NCBI GenBank assembly: GCA_003157095.1
Contig: PMIK01000197.1
Location: 10,048 to 42,346 of the forward strand
Direction of reading: 5' to 3'
DNA from: Gemmatimonadota bacterium
GTDB lineage: Bacteria > Gemmatimonadota > Gemmatimonadetes > Gemmatimonadales > JACORV01
Length of the DNA stretch: 32,299 nucleotides
Shown here one piece after another: positions 16,151 through 23,017 of the stretch. The position numbers and the translations under genes are program-made. The notes under the pieces were generated by a model. It made no database searches. It saw nothing but the letters and a program-made list of their open reading frames with translations, and was not told the DNA's origin. Position 1 is the stretch's first letter. The number at the start of each line of letters is the position of its first letter.

Positions 16151-17260
16151 AAGTTCACGATCACGCGGGAGAAGCTTCAGGAAGGCCTCCTAGCGGTCGT
16201 CTCGAGCATTCCGACGAAGACGACGCTACCGGTCCTCTCCAACATCCTGATCGAGGCCACCAAGGAGGGCATCCGCCTTTCCGGTACCGACCTCGATATT
16301 GCGGTTTCCACGACGGTGCCGGCCGAGGTCGACGAAGAAGGTGCGTTGACACTGCCGGCCAAGAAGCTCTCCGAGATCGCGCGCGAACTGCCCGGCTCAC
16401 CAGTGCGGGTCACCTCGGCGGGTGAACAGCGGGCGCAGCTGGAGTGCGGAAAGAGCAAGTTCCGCCTGCTGGGGCTTCCGCGTGACGAGTTTCCCTCTTT
16501 TCCCGTGGTGCGGTTCGACGGTTCGTGGAAGGCTCCGGCGAAGGACCTGCACAAGTTGATCGGGCACGTCTCGTTCGCGGTATCGACTGAAGAGAGCCGG
16601 CCGATCCTCAACGGCGTCCTGTGGGAGCTGCGCAAGGACCGGATGCGGATGGTGGCGACCAACGGGCACCGTCTTGCCCGCATGGAGGTGCCACTTTCGG
16701 GCACCGGGACATCGCAGGCCGACCTCATTGTCCCGCCCAAAGCGCTCGAACAGATCCGCCGGCTGTTCGCGGAGGACGTCGAAGTGGAGATCGGCAAGAG
16801 CGAAAACCACCTGGGTTTCCACAGCGGCGGCACGCAGGTCTTCACGCGGCTGATCGAGGGCCCGTACCCGAACTACGAGCAGGTGATCCCTCGCGAGAAT
16901 GATAAGTTCGCGACGGTGGACAAGGTGGCGATGGCGGCCGCGTTGCGGCGGATGAGCATCGTCGCCAGCGACCAGACACACCGCATCCGGCTCTCGTTTG
17001 GCGGCGGCATGCTGAAGTTCAGCGTGCAGACGCCGGACCTCGGCGAAGCCCAGGACGAGATGGCGGTGACCTACGAGGGCGACGCGCTGGAAATCGGTTT
17101 CAACGCGGCGTATCTGCTTGAACTGCTCAAGTACATGCCGACCGACGAGGTGCGTTTCACGCTGAAGGCGCCGGAGCGCGCCGCGACGGCCGAGCCGGTG
17201 GGCTGGGACGACCCCGCGTCCTACACGTGCCTGGTCATGCCCCTGAGGTTGATCGACTAG
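16148..17260 (+). CDS. dnaN: DNA polymerase III beta subunit (sliding clamp)
   Basis: The beta clamp encircles DNA and tethers polymerase III and many repair proteins. The 370-residue protein shows the three repeated clamp folds. It starts MKFTITREKLQEGLLAVVSS and contains PVLSNILIEA, GTDLDIAV, and RPILNGVLWEL with TNGHRLARME in the middle domain. FNAAYLLELLKYM and the terminal YTCLVMPLRLID come last; MPLRL is the conserved C-terminal motif next to the partner-binding pocket. The start is fixed by a GAGG five bases upstream, which lies in a hairpin loop. recF and gyrB, which often follow, are absent: the next gene runs the other way. Confidence 0.98.
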   Translation: MKFTITREKLQEGLLAVVSSIPTKTTLPVLSNILIEATKEGIRLSGTDLDIAVSTTVPAEVDEEGALTLPAKKLSEIARELPGSPVRVTSAGEQRAQLECGKSKFRLLGLPRDEFPSFPVVRFDGSWKAPAKDLHKLIGHVSFAVSTEESRPILNGVLWELRKDRMRMVATNGHRLARMEVPLSGTGTSQADLIVPPKALEQIRRLFAEDVEVEIGKSENHLGFHSGGTQVFTRLIEGPYPNYEQVIPRENDKFATVDKVAMAAALRRMSIVASDQTHRIRLSFGGGMLKFSVQTPDLGEAQDEMAVTYEGDALEIGFNAAYLLELLKYMPTDEVRFTLKAPERAATAEPVGWDDPASYTCLVMPLRLID

Positions 17261-17349
17261 GACGAGCCCGCGGGGACCTTGATCGGCGGTGCGGCCGCCG
17301 TGCCCGATGCGATCGCGGGCGCGGCGGCCGCGTGCCTTTCTGGCGGGAC

Positions 17350-18201
17350 TCAGTCCCGTGGCGCGGTGACGGCGCCGCTGCCCGTGTCGGGCGGCGGGCC
17401 AGGCAACACAGGTGCCGGCTCCTCGGACTCCTCGGGCGGCACCACGACCGGCGCGCCACCGAGCTTGAGGAGGATGAGTTGCTGGCGCCAGCGAGTCCGA
17501 CCGGGCCGGAACGACGGGTTTGAGGTGAGCGGATGAGGCAAGGTCGCGATGAGCAGCGCGGCCTGATCGAGGGAGAGGCGGTTCGCCGGCTTGCCGAAGT
17601 ACCGCTCGCTCGCGGCCTCCACGCCCCAGAGGTTGGGGCCGAACTCCGCGACGTTGAGATACAGCGCGAGGATCCGGCTCTTGTCGAGCGCCCACTCGAG
17701 CCGGTAGGCGATCACCGCTTCCTTGAGCTTGCGCAGCGGGTTGCGCGAGGGTGACAGGTAGAGGTTTCTCGCGAGTTGCTGCGTGATGGTGCTGGCGCCG
17801 CGCAGCCTGTCGCGGCGCGGCCATGCACGGCCGAGCGCCCGCCAGAGCTCGGCGCGGTCCCTGGGGTTGCTCCACGAAAAGGCAGCACGCCGGTACCCGA
17901 TCGCCTCGCGCAGCGCCCGGTAGTCAATCCCGTGATGCAGGTAGAACGCGTCGTCTTCTCCTGCGGTGGCAGCCTTGGATAGCCACGGGCTCATGGAGTC
18001 GGCGGGCACGGGCGCGTACCGGCGTGGCGTCGTCTCGCGGCCGGCGCCCTGATGCTGCGAGCGCATCGCCATGAACGCCGTCTGGGCCGGCCAGTGCGTT
18101 TGCCACCAGGAGGGCGGCGGCCAGACGAAGCCGAGCCAGAGAACGAAGCCGCCCGCCGCCACCATCACGACGGCGGCGATACGGCGGAGCGGGTGCGTCA
18201 T
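17350..18201 (-). CDS. mtgA: Monofunctional peptidoglycan transglycosylase
   Basis: The product is a GT51 glycosyltransferase that polymerises lipid II into glycan strands at the outer face of the inner membrane. It has one N-terminal membrane anchor (about residues 8-28). The catalytic motif EDDAFYLHHGID carries E82, GASTITQQLARNLYLSPSRN follows with the second motif, then KLKEAVIAYRLEWALDK and LYLNVAEFGPNLWGVEAAS. No transpeptidase domain is present. A Pro-rich tail ends the protein. I chose ATG 18201, placing the membrane segment at the N-terminus; it lies 4 bp after the upstream gene, so this is the last gene of a three-gene leftward unit. Confidence 0.92.
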   Translation of the reverse strand: MTHPLRRIAAVVMVAAGGFVLWLGFVWPPPSWWQTHWPAQTAFMAMRSQHQGAGRETTPRRYAPVPADSMSPWLSKAATAGEDDAFYLHHGIDYRALREAIGYRRAAFSWSNPRDRAELWRALGRAWPRRDRLRGASTITQQLARNLYLSPSRNPLRKLKEAVIAYRLEWALDKSRILALYLNVAEFGPNLWGVEAASERYFGKPANRLSLDQAALLIATLPHPLTSNPSFRPGRTRWRQQLILLKLGGAPVVVPPEESEEPAPVLPGPPPDTGSGAVTAPRD

Positions 18202-18205
18202 CGAG

Positions 18206-19063
18206 TCAGCGGCGCGCCGGCGCTGCGCGGGTGACCAGCGCACCGGACAGGCCGAGCGCGTCCACTTCGTTGGCGCCCCCCGGGAGGAGCGCAAAGGCGC
18301 CGGCGCGACCCTTGGGCCCGTCCAGGGTCACGGCGACGGCGAACCCGCGCCGCTGGAAGTCGGGCGAGAGATCCGCACGCAACGACAGCGCCACCCCGTC
18401 CGTGACGGTGACGGTCCCGCCGAACCGGATCTCTTGCGAACGCCAGCGGCGGGTGGCCACTTCCCACTCTCCCCCCGCCTGTAGATGCCCGGCCAGCATG
18501 CTGATGAGGGCGCCGGGGACGAGGCTGGCTCCCAGCAACGTCGAGTCGTTGAGCCTCGGCGATCCGATATTCCTGGCGACGAGCGAGAGCTGTGTGCCAC
18601 TGCGGGACGCGACGCGCACCGCCACGTCCCAGCTAGAGCCCTTGAGCGCCCCGGCAAACCAACGGCGCGCGAGGCCGGCCGAAAACCGTTCGTCGCCGAG
18701 GCCGACCCCCACGATGTATGTGTTGAGCGACGGGCCTTTCGGATAGCGGTCGTGGGCCCAACCCGCCGCAATACCCCGGTTGGCGATCGTTGCGCCATAC
18801 TGGCTGAGTTGGGTCGCGCCGCCGGGAACGAAGCGATCGGCTGTCACATCGGCGCCGAGGCTGGCCTCCACTTGCCGGACGAGCCCTGCGGGATTGACCC
18901 ACAGGGCTCGCGCGTCGGCGACGTCGGTCGTGAGCAGGTAGCGCGCAGGCTGGGCCGGTTCGATGGGAACCAGCACAGCCTGGGCCGCGCCCAGACGGGG
19001 CAAGGCCCACGCCCAGGCCGCGAGATAGACGGTGGCGAGCGCCAGCGCCCGCCGCGCCTTCAC
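18206..19063 (-). CDS. Exported probable outer-membrane beta-barrel protein
   Basis: The 285-residue product has a signal peptide (to about residue 28). The body is rich in alternating polar/hydrophobic strands of about ten residues separated by Gly/Asp/Asn turns, as in small outer-membrane barrels. Early WVNPAGLVRQ resembles the 'NPAG' motif near the start of FadL- and PorV-like outer-membrane proteins. No closer family can be named. GTG 19063 overlaps the upstream lipoprotein stop as GTGA, and mtgA follows 4 bp after. The three genes look like one envelope operon. Confidence 0.65.
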   Translation of the reverse strand: MKARRALALATVYLAAWAWALPRLGAAQAVLVPIEPAQPARYLLTTDVADARALWVNPAGLVRQVEASLGADVTADRFVPGGATQLSQYGATIANRGIAAGWAHDRYPKGPSLNTYIVGVGLGDERFSAGLARRWFAGALKGSSWDVAVRVASRSGTQLSLVARNIGSPRLNDSTLLGASLVPGALISMLAGHLQAGGEWEVATRRWRSQEIRFGGTVTVTDGVALSLRADLSPDFQRRGFAVAVTLDGPKGRAGAFALLPGGANEVDALGLSGALVTRAAPARR

Positions 19064-19929
19064 GGCAGCCGCGTGAACGTGCTGTGGGTCGTACTGCGCA
19101 CCGGCACGACGATGCCGGCACTGATGACGTTCGCGTTGACCATCGAGCTGTCACTCATCGTGCCCCCGAGGTAGACGCCGGCCGCGGAGACGAAGGCGTC
19201 CGCGGATCTCTGGCCGCTCCCGGCGAGCTCGATCGTCTGGCCCTGGGCCTCGCCCGAACCCGACACGGTGTAGGTGACGGCCATCGCCAGGTGCAGCGCC
19301 CGGGTCCCGGCATGATCCTCCCAGCCCACAACGCGATGCTGCCGCGCCATGTGCACGGTGACCGCGAGGCCCTGGCTCGGCGTGGTTATCGAGGTCGTGT
19401 CCGACCAGGTCGTCCCCGCTGCGGTCGAACCCGCCGGCAGCTGCGGCAGGAACTCGCGGAACCCCTGGGAGACTTGCCGTACTGCGGCGCTGGCGCTGTC
19501 CGGAGGCGTCAGCGAAATGATCTGTCCCTGCGGCGAGGCGACGATATGCACGGTCTGCCCCTTGGCGGCAGCCAACTCGGCGGGGCCGGGGCCCCCCATC
19601 GGTGCCGAAATGGAGAGCGAGTCGATGGTGACAGCAACGCCGATGTTCCCTGAGGCGTCGGCGACGGCCACCGTGACGAGCACCGCGGTGGAGAGGTCGA
19701 GTTTGGAGGTCTGTCCCATGGCCTCCTGCTCCACGTGCGACAGCGATTCGAACCGGTAGTGGCCGGTTCCGGCGGCGTAGCGGAGCGTGGTCGGTTCGGC
19801 CGGCGCAGCGGGCGCCGCGGCGGGAGCGGTGGGAGCGCGCGTTGGAGCCGGCCCCGCAGTCGGCGTGGCGCGGCCAGCGCAGGCCGCGACCGCGAAGGCC
19901 ACGGCGACAAGACATGGACGACGGTTCAT
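19060..19929 (-). CDS. Lipoprotein of unknown function
   Basis: The N-terminus is a lipoprotein signal: MNRRPCLVAVAFAVAAC, with the lipobox VAAC and the acylated Cys at 17. An Ala/Pro/Thr-rich linker (about residues 20-47) leads to a beta-rich domain of about 240 residues that I do not recognise. ATG 19929 has an AAGGAG Shine-Dalgarno 6 nt upstream. The frame stays open into rnpB, but the ribosome site and lipobox make 19929 the start. It is the first coding gene after rnpB on this strand and overlaps the next gene by GTGA. Confidence 0.75.
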   Translation of the reverse strand: MNRRPCLVAVAFAVAACAGRATPTAGPAPTRAPTAPAAAPAAPAEPTTLRYAAGTGHYRFESLSHVEQEAMGQTSKLDLSTAVLVTVAVADASGNIGVAVTIDSLSISAPMGGPGPAELAAAKGQTVHIVASPQGQIISLTPPDSASAAVRQVSQGFREFLPQLPAGSTAAGTTWSDTTSITTPSQGLAVTVHMARQHRVVGWEDHAGTRALHLAMAVTYTVSGSGEAQGQTIELAGSGQRSADAFVSAAGVYLGGTMSDSSMVNANVISAGIVVPVRSTTHSTFTRLP

Positions 19930-19995
19930 GAACCTCTCCTTGTCGAGTTCGGCGCCTCGCATTCGGGGCGCGCAGGTTGGGCTGGGGAGAACATA

Positions 19996-20040
19996 CGGCG
20001 GCGCCGCAAGCCTCCCCGAAGGGCGCTCGCGGCGCCGCCG
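19996..20040 (-). terminator. Strong hairpin at rnpB 3' end
   Basis: Two perfect 12-base arms (20040-20029 and 20007-19996) enclose a 21-nt loop that itself holds a CCC-TTCG-GGG mini-hairpin, a stable UUCG tetraloop. The structure begins at the base after the RNase P RNA. Only TATGTTCT, not a true T-run, follows, so it may act as a terminator, a 3' stabiliser or a processing signal. Confidence 0.55.
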
Positions 20041-20403
20041 GCGGAGCCGTAAGCCGAGTTCTGTTCGACCCGAAGGTCGGACGGTCATCTCTCTGGGATG
20101 GCGGTCGCCCGCCACCTCGCGCGGCCTACCCGCGGCTCGCCGTTGCCGGCGTTGTCGGTCCGGGCCGGACCTCGCCGCCTATTTGGCCTTGCTCCGGCTG
20201 GGGGTTGCCGTGCCACGCCTGTTACCAGGCGCGCGGTGGGCTCTTACCCCACCATTTCACCCTTACCACGCCCGAAGGCATGGCGGTGTCTTTTCTGTGG
20301 CCCTGTCCGTCGCCTCGCGGCGCCCAGGCGTTACCTGGCAGCCTGCCCTAGGAGCTCGGACTTTCCTCAGGCCCGTAATGGACCTGCGACCGCCTCGCTC
20401 CGC
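20041..20403 (-). ncRNA. rnpB: RNase P RNA, bacterial class A
   Basis: This is the catalytic RNA of RNase P, which matures tRNA 5' ends with the RnpA protein. Read on the minus strand it shows the universally conserved blocks: GAGGAAAGTCCGAGCTCC near the 5' end, an ACAGAAA segment, GGTAAGGGTGAAATGGTG with GGTAAGAGCCCACCG, and near the 3' end an AGAGAGATGACC block followed by ACAGAACTCGGCTTACGG. The outer helix P1 is formed by GCGGAGC (20403-20397) and GCTCCGC (20047-20041), which fixes both ends; the 5' end also lies 6 nt after a promoter -10 box. The length of about 363 nt is normal. Exact termini are approximate by a few bases. Confidence 0.95.
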
Positions 20404-20408
20404 ACTGC

Positions 20409-20437
20409 AAGATACCCCGTCCCACGAAGGGAGACAA
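20409..20437 (-). promoter_or_regulatory. rnpB promoter
   Basis: Reading leftward, TTGTCT (20437-20432) is separated by 17 bp from TATCTT (20414-20409). The predicted transcription start, about six bases further, falls on the first base of the P1 helix of the RNase P RNA. That agreement supports both calls. Confidence 0.7.
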
Positions 20438-20523
20438 ACGCGCGCCGACCCGCGTGTGCGGTTGGGTGACGCGACGGTGACGTTTGCCCGTAACATGGCA
20501 CGCGAACTCGAGCGAGGAGAGCC

Positions 20524-21381
20524 ATGCCCGCCGTCGCCGCCACCGTCGCCACCGTGCTGTTGCCCGACGAACGCGCCCGCGTCGAGGCGGCGGGACAGGA
20601 CTGCTTCGTCACCCTGCACGGCGAGTCACTCGACGACGCGATCCGGCAGGTGCGGCGCCAGCGCGTGGATGCCGTTTTTCTGTCCGTCCACCGGTGCGAT
20701 GACGCGGCGTTCCCGCGGGTCGCGCAATTCGTCCGTGAGTTCCCTCAGGTTCCAGCTGTCGCGCTCATTTCGCGGCCCGATCACGAGGCGCCCCACCGGG
20801 TCCTGAGTCTCGGGGCTTCCGGGGTTCGCGCCGTGGTGGACGTCTCCGTGCCGGCCGGCTGGAGCCGGCTCCGCGAGTTGCTGCGCGAGCCGACCTCGCC
20901 AGTGGCCGCTCGGGTGATGGGTGCGCTGGACCGCGACATCGCGGGCGTCCCGCCCGACTGCTGGCTCTTCTTCGAGGTGGTGGTGCGTCGCGCGCCGGAG
21001 TTGCGCACGGTCAAGCGGCTGGCCAGCGCGCTGCGCGTGGTGCCGAGCTCCCTGATGTCACGCTTCTATCGTACCAACCTGCCGTCGCCCAAGACCTATC
21101 TGGCCCACGCACGCCTGCTGCACGCCGCGTACCTGTTCCGCAACGGCGGGCTCTCGATCGCCGACATCGCGAACCGGCTCGACTACTCGTCGCCGCAGAG
21201 CTTCGGGCGACACCTGCGGGCGCTGCTCGGCGTGACGGCGGGCGAGTTCCGGCGGCGCCTCCCCTTCGAGGTGGCGCTCGACCGGTTTCGAGGACGTTTC
21301 GTCACCCCGTACCGGGACCGGTTGCTCGCGTTCCATCCACTGGGAACGCGGCCCGGGGATCACGGACAGACCACGGTGTGA
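20524..21381 (+). CDS. AraC-type regulator with receiver-like domain
   Basis: The C-terminal region (about residues 170-245) is an AraC-type double helix-turn-helix, clearest in LSIADIANRLDYSSPQSFGRHLRALLGVTAGEFRR. The N-terminal 120 residues have the alternating strand/helix order of a response-regulator receiver (VATVLLPDE, DAVFLSVH, VPAVALISR, GASGVRAVVDV). The expected phospho-acceptor Asp after strand 3 appears to be replaced (FLSVH), and the Lys after strand 5 is also missing, so phosphorylation control is unlikely. ATG 20524 follows a good GAGGAGAG ribosome site. The gene is divergent from rnpB and convergent with pyrE. The regulated genes are unknown. Confidence 0.8.
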   Translation: MPAVAATVATVLLPDERARVEAAGQDCFVTLHGESLDDAIRQVRRQRVDAVFLSVHRCDDAAFPRVAQFVREFPQVPAVALISRPDHEAPHRVLSLGASGVRAVVDVSVPAGWSRLRELLREPTSPVAARVMGALDRDIAGVPPDCWLFFEVVVRRAPELRTVKRLASALRVVPSSLMSRFYRTNLPSPKTYLAHARLLHAAYLFRNGGLSIADIANRLDYSSPQSFGRHLRALLGVTAGEFRRRLPFEVALDRFRGRFVTPYRDRLLAFHPLGTRPGDHGQTTV

Positions 21382-21442
21382 GCTGCCGGTCCCGCCGGGT
21401 GACGCCACCGCACGTGCGCCGGGCTGACCGGCGAGCGCGGGA

Positions 21443-22015
21443 TCAGACCGGTGCGTCCAGGAGTTCCCGCAGCAGGCAGAGTGAGCGAACCGCGAACCCC
21501 GCGCGCTCGATGGCCTCGCGCCCCCCCTCCTCACGGTCCACCACCGCGAGCACGCCGCACACCGTCCCCCCGGACTCACGAACGACCGCAGCTGCCTCGA
21601 GGGCAGAGGCTCCGGTGGTGACCACGTCCTCGACCACGACCGCCGTGGCTCCCGGTTCGAAACAGCCCTCGATGCGATGGCGCGCCCCGTGGGTCTTGGC
21701 CGCCTTCCGCACAGTGAAGGCATGGATGGGCGTCGGCGCAGTCGCGGTGGCGCGGGCGATCGCGTAGGCGACCGGGTCGGCGCCGAGGGTGAGGCCTCCG
21801 ACCACGAGCGCGTTCCAACCGGCAGCGCGGATCGCGGCCAGGCCGAGATCTCCGATCAGTGCGAGTCCCTCGGCGTGCATGGTCGTGCGGCGGCAGTCCA
21901 CGTAGTACGGCGAGCGGCGCCCGGACGCGAGCAGGAAATCGCCGTGGAGGATGGAGCGGGCTCTGAGCAGCGCGACCAGGCGCGCGCGCGCGTCCGCCCC
22001 GTCCGGCGTCACCAA
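21443..22015 (-). CDS. pyrE: Orotate phosphoribosyltransferase
   Basis: PyrE joins orotate and PRPP to make orotidine monophosphate in pyrimidine synthesis. The protein of about 190 residues shows RSILHGDFLLASGRRSPYYVD, the N-terminal orotate-side motif, then GGLTLGADPVAYAIA. The PRPP-binding loop VVVEDVVTTGAS is the type I phosphoribosyltransferase signature. The start is TTG 22015 or the adjacent GTG 22012; neither has a strong Shine-Dalgarno. The start lies one base after the kinase stop, so translation is probably coupled. Confidence 0.93.
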   Translation of the reverse strand: MVTPDGADARARLVALLRARSILHGDFLLASGRRSPYYVDCRRTTMHAEGLALIGDLGLAAIRAAGWNALVVGGLTLGADPVAYAIARATATAPTPIHAFTVRKAAKTHGARHRIEGCFEPGATAVVVEDVVTTGASALEAAAVVRESGGTVCGVLAVVDREEGGREAIERAGFAVRSLCLLRELLDAPV

Positions 22016-22016
22016 C

Positions 22017-22928
22017 TCATCCGCGCGACCCGAACAACCCCTTGAGCGAGCCGAAGAGCCCGGCGCGGGGCATATCCAAAGGCTGCGTAGCCGCCGCGGC
22101 GAACTCGTCGGCGAAGGCCGCCACCGTCGGCTGCCTGCGACGCGGCTCGCGGCTGAGGCCTCGCATCACCGCCTCCTCGACCGCGCGGGGGAAGACGAGG
22201 TCGCGTCGCGCCTGCCCGAGCGGGACCGGGGGCTGAGTGAGCAGTTGCTGGAACAACTCGCGCGGAGACTTCGCGATGTACGGCAACTGCGCGGTGACCA
22301 GGAAATACGTGATGGTGGCGAGGGAGTAGATGTCGGCGGATTCCCCGACCAACTCACCCGAGAGCGCTTCGGGCGCCACGTACTGCAGCGTGCCGACGAA
22401 GAAGCCGGTCCGGGTCAGCCGTTCGGCTGGCGCGAGCTCCGCATCCCGGGCGATCCCGAAGTCGAGCAGCCGCGCCCGCTGCGTGCGCGGGTCGTAGATG
22501 ATGTTCTCGGGCTTGAGGTCCCGGTGAATGATGCCGGCCGCGTGCGCGGCGGCCAGCCCGTCGGCTACGTGGCGCACGATCGTGGCGGACAGAGCAAGCG
22601 CGACCGGCCCGGACCGGCGCACGAACTTCGCGAGAATCTCGCCGTCGGCCCACTCGAGCGCGAGATAATGAAGGCCGCCGGGCGCCTCTCCGAACTCGTA
22701 CGTCTGCACCACGGCGGGATGGGCCACGCGGGAGCCGTATTCGGCTTCCCGCAGGAAACGCTGGACGGCGGTCCGGTCGCCCCGCAGCTTGGCGCGCAGG
22801 ATCTTCATCGCGCACACGCCGCGTGCGGAGTGCTGGGCACGGTATACCGTCGCCGTGCCCCCTTCACCCACCCGTTCGAGTAGATGGTAGCCGGCGACGA
22901 CCGTGCCGGTCAGATCCTCGGAGTGCAT
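22017..22928 (-). CDS. Serine/threonine protein kinase
   Basis: The 303-residue protein is a complete Hanks-type kinase domain. It has the Gly-rich loop GEGGTATV (21-28), the ATP-anchoring K42 in CAMKILR, the catalytic loop HRDLKPEN with D137, the DFG motif with D156, and YVAPEAL in the activation segment. There is no transmembrane or PASTA region, unlike many bacterial kinases. The tail repeats GLFGS twice (AGLFGSLKGLFGSRG), which could form an amphipathic helix. I chose ATG 22928, which starts just before the kinase fold. The predicted promoter leaves only about 5 nt of leader. pyrE follows one base after the stop; a functional link is not evident. Confidence 0.9.
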   Translation of the reverse strand: MHSEDLTGTVVAGYHLLERVGEGGTATVYRAQHSARGVCAMKILRAKLRGDRTAVQRFLREAEYGSRVAHPAVVQTYEFGEAPGGLHYLALEWADGEILAKFVRRSGPVALALSATIVRHVADGLAAAHAAGIIHRDLKPENIIYDPRTQRARLLDFGIARDAELAPAERLTRTGFFVGTLQYVAPEALSGELVGESADIYSLATITYFLVTAQLPYIAKSPRELFQQLLTQPPVPLGQARRDLVFPRAVEEAVMRGLSREPRRRQPTVAAFADEFAAAATQPLDMPRAGLFGSLKGLFGSRG

Positions 22929-22939
22929 TGGATTGCGCG

Positions 22940-22968
22940 AATGTACCGCGCTCCCGCGGAGGCGGCAA
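22940..22968 (-). promoter_or_regulatory. Kinase-pyrE promoter candidate
   Basis: Reading leftward, TTGCCG (22968-22963) and TACATT (22945-22940) are separated by 17 bp. Transcription would begin near 22933, only about five bases before the kinase ATG, and no Shine-Dalgarno is visible, so the message may be nearly leaderless. Confidence 0.45.
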
Positions 22969-22993
22969 GTCAAGGCGTGGCGCCGCCTTGACT
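22968..22993. promoter_or_regulatory. 26-bp palindrome between divergent genes
   Basis: AGTCAAGGCG (22968-22977) and CGCCTTGACT (22984-22993) are perfect 10-base inverted arms around TGGCGC. It sits between the divergent kinase-pyrE and GWxTD units. Its right arm supplies TTGACT, a likely -35 box for the rightward unit. A regulator-binding operator is the simplest reading. Confidence 0.5.
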
Positions 22994-23017
22994 GTACCAG
23001 CCCGGCATCCGTAGCTT
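22988..23017 (+). promoter_or_regulatory. Promoter candidate for GWxTD lipoprotein unit
   Basis: TTGACT (22988-22993) is followed after 18 bp by TAGCTT (23012-23017). Transcription would start near 23024, downstream of the TTG at 23016, which argues that translation of the following gene starts later. Confidence 0.4.

Noticed and set aside
17261-17349. Possible terminator between dnaN and mtgA
   Set aside because: GC-rich partial inverted repeats such as GGCGG...CCGCC occur, but no stable stem with a T-run on either strand.
19787-20806. Open frames running through the RNase P RNA and into the AraC-type gene
   Set aside because: They cross a structured RNA with all conserved blocks present, and the real neighbouring starts have good ribosome sites.
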